Source: Leucobacter sp. 7(1) (GTDB lineage Bacteria; Actinomycetota; Actinomycetes; Actinomycetales; Microbacteriaceae). From it: 64,000 bases of DNA. Within the stretch, counting starts at the first letter, position 1, and every line of letters starts with the position of its first letter. The DNA lies in contig NZ_FUID01000052.1 of assembly GCF_900163635.1 (NCBI RefSeq), positions 1-64,000 of the forward strand, in the 5' to 3' direction. The notes beneath the pieces are model-generated. The model saw only the letters and a program-made list of their open reading frames with translations, ran no database searches and was not told where the DNA came from. This document shows, piece after piece, positions 35,173 to 43,960 of this stretch. The position numbers were made by a program, and so were the translations under genes.

Positions 35173-36333
35173 CTAGAACGCAGCGATGCCCGTCAGCGCA
35201 CGTCCAATCACGAGCTGATGCACCTCGTCCGTGCCCTCGTAGGTCCGCACGGATTCGAGGTTCGCCATATGGCGCATCACAGGGAAATCGCTCGTAATGC
35301 CGTCGCCGCCCAAGATCGAACGGCAGTTGCCAGCGATCTTGATGGCCTCGCGCACGTTGTTCAGCTTGCCCACCGAGATCTGGTCGTAGGAGAGCGTTCC
35401 CGCGTCCTTCAGGCGGCCGAGGTGCAGCGCCAGCAGGAGGCCCTTCTGGTACTCAAGGAACATGTCCGCGAGCTGCGCCTGGATGATCTGCTTCGAACCA
35501 ATCGGCGCCCCGAACACCTCGCGGGTCTGCGAGCGCTCCACGGCGACCTCGAGACACGAGCGGGCCGCACCCATGACACCCCAGGCAATGCCGTAGCGTG
35601 CCTCATTCAGGCACTTGAAAGGTGCCGACAACCCCTTCGCCGTCGGGAGGATCGCGTCGAGCGGAAGCCGCACGTCAGTCAGCTCGATCTCGGTCTGCAA
35701 CGAAGCGCGCATCGAGAGCTTGTTCTCGATCGCAGTGGCCTGGAAGCCCGGGGTATCGGTCGGCACCACAAAACCGCGGACCACGCCTTCCTCATCCTTC
35801 GCCCAGATCACTCCGACCTTTGCGATAGTGGCGAGGCCGATCCACCGCTTCTTGCCGTTCAGGACCCACTGGTCACCCTCACGCCGGGCGGAGGTGAGCA
35901 TCGTGTTGGGGTCGGAGCCGCCCTGCGGCTCGGTCAATCCGAAGAAGCCGATCGCCTCGCCACGACCCATTGCGGGCAGCCACTGCTGCTTCTGCTCCTC
36001 GGAGCCAAACTTGTAGATCGCGCCCATCGCGAGCGAGCCCTGCACGGACAGTGCGGTGCGGAAGCCCGAGTCGACAGCCTCAAACTCCATCGCCACGAGG
36101 CCGTAGGCCACGGAGGACGCGCCCTTGAGGCCGTAGCCCTGCATGTACATGCCAAAGGCCCCGAACTCACCCACGGCGGGCAGCAGCTCAACGGGGAGGC
36201 GGCGATCCTCGAACGCCTGATCGATGATCGGGCTGATCTGGGTCTGGGCGAACTCGCGAGCCTTCAGCTGCCACTCGCGCTCCTCCTCAGTCACGAAGTC
36301 GGCGACGTCGAACAGGTTGTCAATGGTGGTCAT
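35173..36333 (-). CDS. gcdH: Acyl-CoA dehydrogenase, glutaryl-CoA dehydrogenase-like
   Basis: 386 residues from the ATG at 36333. The fold signatures are GFFGLTEPQGGSDPNTMLT and NLESVRTYEGTDEVHQLVIG, the second carrying the catalytic Glu. Stretches such as CLNEARYGIAWGVMGAA and the ending GRALTGIAAF match glutaryl-CoA dehydrogenases more than other subfamilies. The product would oxidise and decarboxylate glutaryl-CoA to crotonyl-CoA with FAD. The adjacent CaiB/BaiF CoA-transferase supports this, because such pairs activate and oxidise glutarate from lysine breakdown. Assignment to glutaryl-CoA rather than another acyl-CoA is from motif memory. Confidence 0.8.
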   Translation of the reverse strand: MTTIDNLFDVADFVTEEEREWQLKAREFAQTQISPIIDQAFEDRRLPVELLPAVGEFGAFGMYMQGYGLKGASSVAYGLVAMEFEAVDSGFRTALSVQGSLAMGAIYKFGSEEQKQQWLPAMGRGEAIGFFGLTEPQGGSDPNTMLTSARREGDQWVLNGKKRWIGLATIAKVGVIWAKDEEGVVRGFVVPTDTPGFQATAIENKLSMRASLQTEIELTDVRLPLDAILPTAKGLSAPFKCLNEARYGIAWGVMGAARSCLEVAVERSQTREVFGAPIGSKQIIQAQLADMFLEYQKGLLLALHLGRLKDAGTLSYDQISVGKLNNVREAIKIAGNCRSILGGDGITSDFPVMRHMANLESVRTYEGTDEVHQLVIGRALTGIAAF

Positions 36334-36412
36334 TGTGTGCTCCTTCGGTGGAAACGGATACGTCAAGAAATTTGGGGCGAACCGGAGAGTTCTGATCGCT
36401 GGCCGGGACCAG

Positions 36413-37621
36413 TCACGCCTCGCGCCAGGTTGCATCCTGGTGCTCGCCTACGCCGGGCGGCGGTGCCGAGTACCGGGCGGGTGTGCCGGAAAGCGAAATC
36501 GGCAAAGCGACCGAGCGCAGCGTGTGCGTCGTACCATCTGGGGCAACAGCCGGAGTCTCGGCGACCGGCGCCAGATCAAGTGACTCAGCAAGTTCGAGGG
36601 CCTGGGCGATCGTGTTCACGCGGCCCGCCGGAATGTTCGCCGCGGTGAACGCCGCAATCCATTCCTCAGCCGGGCGGGTGCGCAGCGGCAGCTCGAGCGC
36701 CGCCCGCAGCTCCACGCGGTGCGCGACGCGCTGCGGGTTGCTCACGAACCGCTCGTCGCTCGCGAGCTCAGGCACCCCGAGCACCTCGCACAGACGCGCG
36801 AACTGGCCGTCAGTCCCCACAGCCAAGGCAAGTGCCTGATCGGCTGCGTCAAACGTCTCGTAGGGAGAGATTGAGGGGTGGGCGTTCCCCATCCGCGTCG
36901 GAGACACACCAGTCTCCAGCGTGGAGGACGCCTGGTTCGCAAGCGCGGAGAGCAACGAACCGAGCAGGGTCACTTTCACGTGCTGTCCCTGGCCCGACGT
37001 AGCGGATCCCGCCGTGTCCCGCGCGCGCAGCGCTGCCTGGATCCCGATCACCGAGTTCAGGCCAGTGAGGATATCGACGAGCGCGACACCGACCTTGGTG
37101 GGATCGCCGCTCTCCTGTCCGGTGATGCTCATCAGGCCGCCAACGGCCTGCACCAGCAGATCGTAACCGGGGAGGTCCCGCCCCTCCGTGTCCCCGAAAC
37201 CGGAGATTGAGCAGTACACGACACCCGGGTTCGCCGCGGCGACCTCCGCGTAGCTCAGCCCGAACTTGTCCATCGTGCCCGGCTTGAAATTCTCGATGAC
37301 TACGTCCGCGGTCGCTGCCAGTTCCCGGGCGCGCTCGAGGCCCGCGGGATCACGCAGGTCACACACGACGGAGCGCTTACCGCGGTTCACACCCGCGAAG
37401 TAGGTGCTCTGGCCAATCGCGTTGCTCGGCGGGTTCCACTGCCGGGTGCCATCCCCTTCGGGGCTCTCAATCTTGATCACGTCGGCCCCGAGGTCGGCGA
37501 GGATCATTGTCGCGTGCGGCCCGGCCAGCACGCGCGAAAAGTCGGCCACGCGTATTCCCGCGAGTGCCCCGGCATTCCCACCCGCCGCCTGCGCTGCGGT
37601 GTGCTCCGTCTGGTCGTTCAC
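36413..37621 (-). CDS. CaiB/BaiF-family CoA-transferase (probable glutarate CoA-transferase)
   Basis: About 402 residues from a GTG at 37621; GTG 37636 and a longer start at 37705 are alternatives. Class III CoA-transferase features are GIRVADFSRVLAGPHATMIL, the LGADVIKIESPEGDG motif, and the acyl-Asp region YDLLVQAVGGLMSITG. It transfers CoA between acyl donors and a carboxylic acid. Being upstream of the gcdH-like gene, glutarate is the likely acceptor and succinyl-CoA the likely donor, both inferred. The dehydrogenase ATG lies 80 bases downstream on the same strand. Confidence 0.8.
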   Translation of the reverse strand: MNDQTEHTAAQAAGGNAGALAGIRVADFSRVLAGPHATMILADLGADVIKIESPEGDGTRQWNPPSNAIGQSTYFAGVNRGKRSVVCDLRDPAGLERARELAATADVVIENFKPGTMDKFGLSYAEVAAANPGVVYCSISGFGDTEGRDLPGYDLLVQAVGGLMSITGQESGDPTKVGVALVDILTGLNSVIGIQAALRARDTAGSATSGQGQHVKVTLLGSLLSALANQASSTLETGVSPTRMGNAHPSISPYETFDAADQALALAVGTDGQFARLCEVLGVPELASDERFVSNPQRVAHRVELRAALELPLRTRPAEEWIAAFTAANIPAGRVNTIAQALELAESLDLAPVAETPAVAPDGTTHTLRSVALPISLSGTPARYSAPPPGVGEHQDATWREA

Positions 37622-37721
37622 GTACTCCCCGTTCACTACTCGTCCGATGCGTGTCGCGCCGCGCGCCGCACCCCGGTTGTGCCCAGTGTATGGCGAGCTA
37701 CGCACGCCTCGGCCTGCGTCC

Positions 37722-37752
37722 TTGCATAGGCTTCCGTTTCACCCCTGTGCAA
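37722..37752. promoter_or_regulatory. Candidate PucR operator
   Basis: TTGCATAGG (37722-37730) and CCTGTGCAA (37744-37752) are inverted repeats with one mismatch, 13 bases apart, ending 11 bases before the PucR ATG and upstream of the divergent CoA-transferase. The location is right for control of both genes; binding is inferred. Confidence 0.45.
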
Positions 37753-37762
37753 GAATCTCACT

Positions 37763-39271
37763 ATGGCCGCTCTCACTGAATTGCTTGCACTGCCTGATCT
37801 CGCACTCCGCCTCGTCCAGGCGGGACCCGGCGACCCGGAGATCAGCTGGGTGTCCACCACGGAACTGCTCGACCTGGGCGAGTACCTCGAGGGCGGCGAG
37901 ATTATTCTCACCACAGGGCTCTCACTGTCACACGCTGATGCCCGCTGGCGGGACTTTGTCGCGAGTCTCAGCCGCGCACGGGTGGCCGCAATAGGCTTCG
38001 GCGTGGGCGTCAATCACGAGCAGATCCCGGCCGCCCTGGTGCAGGCAGCGAGCGCCTACCGAGTCGCGCTCTTTGAGATTCCCCTCCCGGTTCCGTTCAT
38101 CGCCGTCAGCAAAGCCGTCGCGGAGCTCGTACGTGCGGATGAGCTGCGGTCCGCGCGCAGCGCCCTGCAGGCGCAGCAACGCTTGCTCGACGGTGCGCGT
38201 GGCGAGCAAGATCCGGCGGAGGTCCTCGCCAGTATCGCCCAGGCGACGGGGAAACACCTGGCCCTCCTGACCTCAGATGGGGCAATTCTCGCGAGCACCG
38301 CGGGGTTCGCGGCCGCGCAGGACACCGAGCCACTCGAGACGATCAAACTCGACCGAGAGGGCTCGCTCCGGCTTGCCGTCGCGGGCACCGCCGCGCTTTC
38401 CCCGGAGGGCCGCTCAGCGATCGCCGCGGGCTCAATCGTGCTCGGGCTCAGTCTGCGCGGCGCGGGTGCGGAGGAGCGGCGCGAGCGCGAACGGTGGGAA
38501 CGTTTCAGCTGGGCACTCCTCACCGAACAGACGCCCCCCTCGACAATTGAAATCTTGTCGGCCCGTGTGCGGCTCCCGAAGCGGGTGCGCGCCGTGGCCG
38601 TTCAGGGTACGGCGGAGGACGTCGCGGACTGGCGGCGGCGTCCGCGCAGTGGGCTTGATCGCCTTATCACCCCGGGCACCACCCCGCCCCGGGCACCCGG
38701 CCTCGCGCTTGCCTGGCAGGTGTGCGCCGACACGGAGAGCGCCACCGAGCACGCGATCGCGGTTGCCACAAGCCACGGGCTTGACGTAGTGATTGGGCGC
38801 CCTACGGCACCGCAGGACGCCTCACACAGTCTCCGCTCGGCGCACGCCCGGCTCCGCAGCCTCTCCCCCACCGCGCCACTGTATGCCGCACCACGCGTCC
38901 CCGACGTGGTCTGGGCCGACCGCGACACCCCGTTCCTCGAGGCACTGTTTGCGCTCGATCGTGGGGCCCCTGCGGGTGTGGCCGCGCAGACCGCGCACGG
39001 GCTCAGCGAGCGTGTGCTTGGCCCGCTCTCGCACCAGGACGTGGCGCTCCCTGATACGGAGCGCGCCCTCCTCCGGGGGACACTCCGCGCCGTGTACGAG
39101 GCGGACGGACAGCGCGGCCCCGCAGCTACCGCCCTCGGCATTCACCGCAACACCTTGCGCGATCGGATCACCCGTATCGAACGCCTCACCGGACGCACCC
39201 TTGCCGACGCCGACGACCGCGCGGAGCTGTGGCTCGCGCTCCGAATCGAAGAGGTGGATCTGGGTGCGTAG
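37763..39271 (+). CDS. PucR-family transcriptional regulator
   Basis: 502 residues. The N-terminal PucR domain (about 10-125; STTELLDLGEYLEGGEIILT) and a central GGDEF-like sensor region precede a C-terminal helix-turn-helix (ALGIHRNTLRDRITRIERLTG at about 460-480), as in PucR/CdaR activators. It is divergent from the CoA-transferase/dehydrogenase pair and is the obvious regulator of it. Known glutarate operons in pseudomonads use LysR or GntR-type regulators, so a PucR here differs. Confidence 0.9.
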   Translation: MAALTELLALPDLALRLVQAGPGDPEISWVSTTELLDLGEYLEGGEIILTTGLSLSHADARWRDFVASLSRARVAAIGFGVGVNHEQIPAALVQAASAYRVALFEIPLPVPFIAVSKAVAELVRADELRSARSALQAQQRLLDGARGEQDPAEVLASIAQATGKHLALLTSDGAILASTAGFAAAQDTEPLETIKLDREGSLRLAVAGTAALSPEGRSAIAAGSIVLGLSLRGAGAEERRERERWERFSWALLTEQTPPSTIEILSARVRLPKRVRAVAVQGTAEDVADWRRRPRSGLDRLITPGTTPPRAPGLALAWQVCADTESATEHAIAVATSHGLDVVIGRPTAPQDASHSLRSAHARLRSLSPTAPLYAAPRVPDVVWADRDTPFLEALFALDRGAPAGVAAQTAHGLSERVLGPLSHQDVALPDTERALLRGTLRAVYEADGQRGPAATALGIHRNTLRDRITRIERLTGRTLADADDRAELWLALRIEEVDLGA

Positions 39272-39280
39272 GGATTCTGG

Positions 39281-39913
39281 TCAGTAGAGGAGGAACTGGG
39301 CGGTGCCGCTGCCCTGCGTCCCGGCAACGGTGACGCGGAGATGGTAGGAGGCGCCGTCAGCGTTCACCGGGTCTCGCGTGATGGCACAGGTCTCCGTGCT
39401 TGATCGCGTACGGTCCCACTGCACCGGCTCACTCTCCACAGGCTTGCCCGGATCTACAATCACGGGGAGTGACTCGGGGTTTTCCTGACAGTCGGTCGAT
39501 CGCCAGACCTCGTCGTCGCCGCTCGCCACCACGAGTTCCATCCCGGCCGTGCCAAGATCTGCGGTACAGGCGGCCTCGCCGGTGTTCTCCACCGACAGGG
39601 AGAGCCCGGGCAGCTCGCCCGGGGCGTAGTCACCCTTGTCCGTAACGGGAGTGACACGGAGCTGTCCGGCCGTGCAGGCCGCTGCCCCAGCGCCGTCAGC
39701 GTCCTCGTCCGCGTCGTTCTTCGGGGGCTCCGTTTCCAGGCCGGCCGGGACCTTCACCTGTGCTGCCTCTGGGACATCGTTGCCGGATCCCGGTTTGACG
39801 ATCACAAGCACGATCACCGCGATGAGGGCCACAAGCCCAGCGAGCACAAGGAGACGACGCCGAATATAGACCTTCCGGTCTTTGGGACCGACGGGCTCTC
39901 GGAGGGTCGACAT
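39281..39913 (-). CDS. Single-pass membrane protein with extracellular Cys-containing domain
   Basis: 210 residues: basic cytoplasmic N-terminus (RKVYIRRR), a membrane segment at about 22-43, an acidic linker (KNDADEDADGAG), then an extracellular beta-rich domain of about 130 residues with four Cys (CTAGQL, ACTADL, DCQENP, ETCAIT), probably two disulfides. The layout recalls DUF4232-like or NEAT-free surface domains, but I do not recognise the family. It ends nine bases from the convergent PucR gene and follows the GNAT gene's strand. Confidence 0.75.
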   Translation of the reverse strand: MSTLREPVGPKDRKVYIRRRLLVLAGLVALIAVIVLVIVKPGSGNDVPEAAQVKVPAGLETEPPKNDADEDADGAGAAACTAGQLRVTPVTDKGDYAPGELPGLSLSVENTGEAACTADLGTAGMELVVASGDDEVWRSTDCQENPESLPVIVDPGKPVESEPVQWDRTRSSTETCAITRDPVNADGASYHLRVTVAGTQGSGTAQFLLY

Positions 39914-39919
39914 GGCGCC

Positions 39920-39925
39920 AGCGTA
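39920..39925 (-). promoter_or_regulatory. Leaderless-type -10 element for the 210-residue membrane protein
   Basis: TACGCT lies six bases before the ATG at 39913. Confidence 0.5.
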
Positions 39926-39936
39926 GCCGCAAACCC

Positions 39937-40458
39937 CTAGGGGAGCTGCTTCACCATCCGCGTGTTGCCGAGCGTATTCGGCTTCACCCGGGCAAGATCC
40001 AGGAACTCCGCCACGCCCTCGTCGTTTGAGCGCAGGAGCTCGGCGTACACGTCAGAGGCGACAAGCTCAGTGTCCTCCCCGACCTCCGCGAAACCGTGGC
40101 GTTCGAAGAAGTCGGTCTCGAAGGTGAGGCAGAACAGCTGCGTCAGGCCCAGGTCGCGAGCACGCTCCTCAAGGGCGTCGAGCAGGCGGTGACCGATCCC
40201 GCGCCCGAGCCAGGCTTCCGAGACGCCGAGGGTGCGCACCTCGCCCAGCTGCTCCCACATCACGTGCACCGCGCCGTAACCGATGACGCGCTCCTCAGCA
40301 TCGATCGCGACGATGAACTCCGGTACCGCGGCGTACAGGTCGACGAGGTCCTTACCCAGCAGGATCCGGCGCGCTACGAGGGGTTCCATGAGCTCGACCA
40401 TGCGAATCACGTCCCCCGTTCGCGCGTTGCGGATGCGGATCTCGGGTGCGGCACTCAT
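39937..40458 (-). CDS. GNAT acetyltransferase, amino-acid N-acetyltransferase-like
   Basis: 173 residues with the GNAT acetyl-CoA loop LGRGIGHRLLDALEERA at about 104-120 and a C-terminal FFERHGFAEVG motif. It resembles the short actinobacterial ArgA-type enzymes (the Rv2747 kind), which acetylate glutamate or glutamine at the entry to arginine synthesis. Its position just downstream of clpC is shared by related genomes as I recall. Other GNAT substrates cannot be excluded. Confidence 0.75.
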   Translation of the reverse strand: MSAAPEIRIRNARTGDVIRMVELMEPLVARRILLGKDLVDLYAAVPEFIVAIDAEERVIGYGAVHVMWEQLGEVRTLGVSEAWLGRGIGHRLLDALEERARDLGLTQLFCLTFETDFFERHGFAEVGEDTELVASDVYAELLRSNDEGVAEFLDLARVKPNTLGNTRMVKQLP

Positions 40459-40464
40459 GCCCCA

Positions 40465-40470
40465 AGTCTA
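40465..40470 (-). promoter_or_regulatory. Leaderless-type -10 element of the GNAT gene
   Basis: TAGACT lies six bases before the ATG at 40458, downstream of the clpC terminator, giving the gene its own promoter. Confidence 0.55.
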
Positions 40471-40492
40471 GTCCGGGGCACGACCCCACACG

Positions 40493-40528
40493 CACGACGG
40501 CCCCCTGCCGAAGCAGGGGGCCGTCGTG
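40493..40528 (-). terminator. Terminator of clpC
   Basis: A 16-bp perfect stem (40493-40508 with 40513-40528) with a CGAA tetraloop starts 20 bases past the clpC stop. Confidence 0.85.
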
Positions 40529-40548
40529 TCTCCGCGAGAAGTCTAGGA

Positions 40549-43080
40549 CTACTCCGCGGTTGTGTTCGGCGTGGCCGCGGTCGAGGCCACAGCGGCCGCC
40601 GCCGAAGCGGAGGTCTCACCGTGCTCCTTCGCGGAGCGCGACTCGGTCTCGAAGGTGAACTGGCCGTCAGCCAGGTCAACCTTCACCAGGTCGCCCGCGA
40701 GCAACTCGGCACTCAGGATCTTCTCCGAGAGACGGTCCTCGATCTCCCGCTGCATCGCGCGGCGCAGCGGCCGCGCACCCAGCGTCGGATCGTACCCGAT
40801 GTCGGCGAGGCGCTCGCGCGCCGCCGTCGAAATCTCGATGTACATGTCGCGGTCCAGGAGCCGATCCTTCAGCTGCTTCACGAACAGGTCCACGATCTGC
40901 AGCAGTTCGGCCTTCGTGAGCTGCGGGAAGACGATCGTGTCGTCGACACGGTTCAGGAACTCGGGCTTGAAGTGCTTCTTCAGCTCCTCATTCACCTTGC
41001 CCTTCATCATGTCGTAGCCAACCGAGGAGTCGCCCTCGAGCTGGAAGCCGACCGGGCCACCGGCAATTGCCGTCGAACCGAGGTTCGTGGTCATGATGAT
41101 GACGGTGTTCTTGAAGTCGATGACGCGACCCTGACCGTCAGTCAGGCGTCCCTCTTCCAGAATCTGCAGCAGCGAGTTGAAGATGTCCGGGTGAGCCTTC
41201 TCGATCTCATCGAACAGCACCACGGAGAACGGCTTGCGGCGCACCTTTTCGGTGAGCTGGCCGCCCTCCTCGAAGCCGACGAACCCGGGAGGAGCACCGA
41301 ACAGGCGCGAGACTGTGTGCTTCTCGCCATACTCCGACATGTCGAGCGAGATCAGCGCGTCCTCGTCGTCGAACAGGAACTCCGCAAGCGCCTTCGCGAG
41401 CTCCGTCTTGCCGACGCCCGTGGGGCCAGCGAAGATGAACGAGCCCGACGGTCGCTTCGGATCCTTGAGGCCTGCGCGCTGACGACGGATCGTCTTCGCG
41501 AGCGCAGAGATTGCCTCGTTCTGGCCGATGACCCGCTGGTGCAGAGCCTCTTCCATGAACCGCAGGCGGCTTGTCTCTTCTTCGGTGAGCTTGAACACGG
41601 GGATGCCCGTGGCCTGTGCCAGCACCTCTGCGATGAGCCCCTCGTCGACCTCGGCGTTTGTGGCGACGTCACCCGCACGCCACTGCTTCTCCAGGCGGAG
41701 ACGCTCGGCGATCAGCTTCTTCTCTTCGTCGCGTTTGTTCGCCGCGGCCTCGAAGTCCTGATTCTCGATCGCCTGTTCCTTGTCGGCACGGACAACCGCG
41801 ATCTTCTCGTCGAACTCACGCAGCTCGGGCGGGCTCGACAGGATCGAGAGGCGCAGGCGTGCGCCAGCCTCGTCAATCAGGTCGATCGCCTTGTCAGGCA
41901 GGAAACGATCCTGCACATAGCGGTCCGCGAGGTTTACGGCGGCGACGATCGCGCCGTCCGTGATCGACACCTTGTGGTGCGCTTCGTAGCGGTCGCGCAG
42001 GCCCTTGAGGATGTTGATCGAGTGCGGCAGCGATGGCTCCGCGACCTGGATCGGCTGGAAGCGGCGTTCCAGCGCCGCATCCTTCTCGAAGTGCTTGCGG
42101 TACTCATCAAGCGTTGTCGCACCGATTGTCTGGAGTTCGCCACGAGCAAGCATCGGCTTCAGGATGTTCGCTGCGTCGATCGCGCCCTCGGCGGCACCCG
42201 CACCCACGAGCGTGTGGATCTCATCAATAAAGATGATGATGTCGCCGCGGTTACGGATCTCCTTGGTGACCTTCTTGAGGCGTTCCTCAAAGTCACCGCG
42301 GTAGCGGCTGCCCGCGATCATCGAGCCAAGATCCAGCACGTACACGTGCTTGTCCTTGAGCGTCTCCGGCACCTCGTTCTTGACGATGGCCTGCGCCAGG
42401 CCCTCGACGACGGCGGTCTTGCCGACGCCGGGCTCGCCGATCAGCACCGGGTTGTTCTTGGAGCGGCGGGAGAGGATCTGCATGACCCGCTCCACCTCTT
42501 TCTCGCGCCCGATCACCGGGTCGAGCTTGCCCTCACGGGCGGCCTGGGTGAGGTTACGACCGAACTGGTCGAGCACCTGCGAACCCTTCGCCTCGCCGCC
42601 AGTCTGCTCCGGGGCGCCAACAGTCGCGTTCTCCTTGCCGGCCTGGTAGCCGGAGAGCAGCTGGATGACAGTCTGGCGGACGCGGTTCAGATCCGCGCCC
42701 AGCTTCACGAGCACCTGAGCAGCAACACCCTCGCCCTCGCGGATGAGACCGAGCAGAATGTGCTCGGTACCGATGTAGTTGTGGCCCAGCTGGAGCGCCT
42801 CGCGGAGGCTCAGCTCCAGCACCTTCTTCGCACGCGGCGTGAAGGGGATGTGGCCGGCCGGCGGCTGCTGACCGGTGCCGATGATGTCGGTCACCTGTGC
42901 GCGCACAGCGTCCAGCGAAATCTCGAGCTGCTCGAGCGCCTTTGCGGCGACGCCCTCACCCTCGTGGATCAGGCCGAGCAGGATGTGCTCGGTCCCAATG
43001 TAGTTATGGTTGAGCATCTTCGCCTCTTCTTGGGCGAGGACAACAACGCGGCGAGCGCGGTCGGTGAATCTCTCGAACAT
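40549..43080 (-). CDS. clpC: ATP-dependent Clp protease ATP-binding subunit ClpC
   Basis: 843 residues: paired Clp-N repeats (1-145), AAA+ module 1 with Walker [14 protein letters not shown], a middle domain with the UVR motif ([18 protein letters not shown]), and AAA+ module 2 with Walker [15 protein letters not shown]. An LGF-like ClpP loop lies in the second module. ClpC unfolds proteins and feeds them to ClpP and is essential in many actinobacteria. GGAGG precedes the ATG. It is monocistronic, bounded by its own hairpin. Confidence 0.97.
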   Translation of the reverse strand: MFERFTDRARRVVVLAQEEAKMLNHNYIGTEHILLGLIHEGEGVAAKALEQLEISLDAVRAQVTDIIGTGQQPPAGHIPFTPRAKKVLELSLREALQLGHNYIGTEHILLGLIREGEGVAAQVLVKLGADLNRVRQTVIQLLSGYQAGKENATVGAPEQTGGEAKGSQVLDQFGRNLTQAAREGKLDPVIGREKEVERVMQILSRRSKNNPVLIGEPGVGKTAVVEGLAQAIVKNEVPETLKDKHVYVLDLGSMIAGSRYRGDFEERLKKVTKEIRNRGDIIIFIDEIHTLVGAGAAEGAIDAANILKPMLARGELQTIGATTLDEYRKHFEKDAALERRFQPIQVAEPSLPHSINILKGLRDRYEAHHKVSITDGAIVAAVNLADRYVQDRFLPDKAIDLIDEAGARLRLSILSSPPELREFDEKIAVVRADKEQAIENQDFEAAANKRDEEKKLIAERLRLEKQWRAGDVATNAEVDEGLIAEVLAQATGIPVFKLTEEETSRLRFMEEALHQRVIGQNEAISALAKTIRRQRAGLKDPKRPSGSFIFAGPTGVGKTELAKALAEFLFDDEDALISLDMSEYGEKHTVSRLFGAPPGFVGFEEGGQLTEKVRRKPFSVVLFDEIEKAHPDIFNSLLQILEEGRLTDGQGRVIDFKNTVIIMTTNLGSTAIAGGPVGFQLEGDSSVGYDMMKGKVNEELKKHFKPEFLNRVDDTIVFPQLTKAELLQIVDLFVKQLKDRLLDRDMYIEISTAARERLADIGYDPTLGARPLRRAMQREIEDRLSEKILSAELLAGDLVKVDLADGQFTFETESRSAKEHGETSASAAAAVASTAATPNTTAE

Positions 43081-43162
43081 CTATAACCTCCCAGGCGGAT
43101 CGCGGTCCAGATCTGCCGATGCACCCAGATTACGGGCAGAACCAGAACTTTGGGGGCCTGTT

Positions 43163-43173
43163 CGCCAGCGGCG
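43163..43173. promoter_or_regulatory. Candidate ClgR-type site upstream of clpC
   Basis: CGCCAGCGGCG fits the CGC-n5-GCG dyad reported for the actinobacterial Clp regulator ClgR, 83 bases before the clpC start. GC-rich DNA gives such matches by chance, so the support is weak. Confidence 0.3.
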
Positions 43174-43247
43174 TGACGCGGTGCCTCGCCCTGGGAAGCG
43201 CCGGGAGCTCTCCTGCTCCGCCCAGGGCATTCCCGGACCGCAGGCGC

Positions 43248-43253
43248 TAGCGT
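43248..43253 (+). promoter_or_regulatory. Leaderless-type -10 element of the phosphatase gene
   Basis: TAGCGT lies seven bases before the ATG at 43261; no Shine-Dalgarno is seen. Confidence 0.5.
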
Positions 43254-43260
43254 AGCTGGC

Positions 43261-43932
43261 ATGACCGTTCCGTCTTCCACTCCTTTCGGGTCCGCTGGAT
43301 CGGCCGCTCGCCACATCGCTGTGGTGCGGCACGGTGAGACCGACTGGAACCTTGCCGGGCGCATCCAGGGGCGCACCGAGATTCCACTCAACGACACGGG
43401 GCGAGCGCAGGCCGCCGAAACCGCCACGGCGCTTGCACGAGCCGCCGGCTCGCTCGGCCCCTGGGCGGGCCTGTTTGCCTCGCCGCTCTCCCGTGCGAGC
43501 GAGACCGCGGAGATCATTGGGCGCGGCCTGGCGCTCCCTGGCCCGCGGATTGACGAGGAGCTCTGGGAGCGCGATTTCGGGGCCGCCGAGGGCGTCTGCG
43601 TGCCCGAGGCTCACGAGCGCTGGCCGGGCCTCGAGATTCCCGATGCGGAGTCGATCGATGCGCTCGCAGCACGCACGGCAGGGGCATTCAGCCGGATCCT
43701 CGCGGAGGCACCAGGCTCGATCGTTGTCGCGCACGGGGCGATGATCCGGGCTGGTCTCGGGCGGCTCACGAGCACGCCAATGCCGCGGATCACCAACGGC
43801 GAGGTCTGGATCCTGAGCCGTTCCCAGGGGCCGAATGATTCAGTGCCGCAGCACGCCGCGATCCGACTTGACGCGCTGGGAGTACTCAGCGCGGAAGAGC
43901 CACGCGACCCGAATATGGAAACCGCGGTCTAA
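43261..43932 (+). CDS. Histidine phosphatase (phosphoglycerate mutase-like)
   Basis: 223 residues. The catalytic motif VVRHGETDWNLAGRIQGRTE is at about 21-40 with the phospho-His in RHGE; the second catalytic His is in VVAHGAMIRA and the acid in ELWERDFG. Branch members hydrolyse phosphoesters of sugars, nucleotides or cofactors, so phosphatase is safer than mutase. The gene is isolated, divergent from clpC and convergent with the hendecad-repeat gene. Confidence 0.88.
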   Translation: MTVPSSTPFGSAGSAARHIAVVRHGETDWNLAGRIQGRTEIPLNDTGRAQAAETATALARAAGSLGPWAGLFASPLSRASETAEIIGRGLALPGPRIDEELWERDFGAAEGVCVPEAHERWPGLEIPDAESIDALAARTAGAFSRILAEAPGSIVVAHGAMIRAGLGRLTSTPMPRITNGEVWILSRSQGPNDSVPQHAAIRLDALGVLSAEEPRDPNMETAV

Positions 43933-43960
43933 CTCAGAGACTCCGAGCTGCGGCGCGTTC

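Noticed and set aside
40096-43086. 996-residue plus-strand frame opposite clpC
   Set aside because: An antisense shadow of a long high-GC gene; its protein is Leu/Arg/Asp-rich with no domain.
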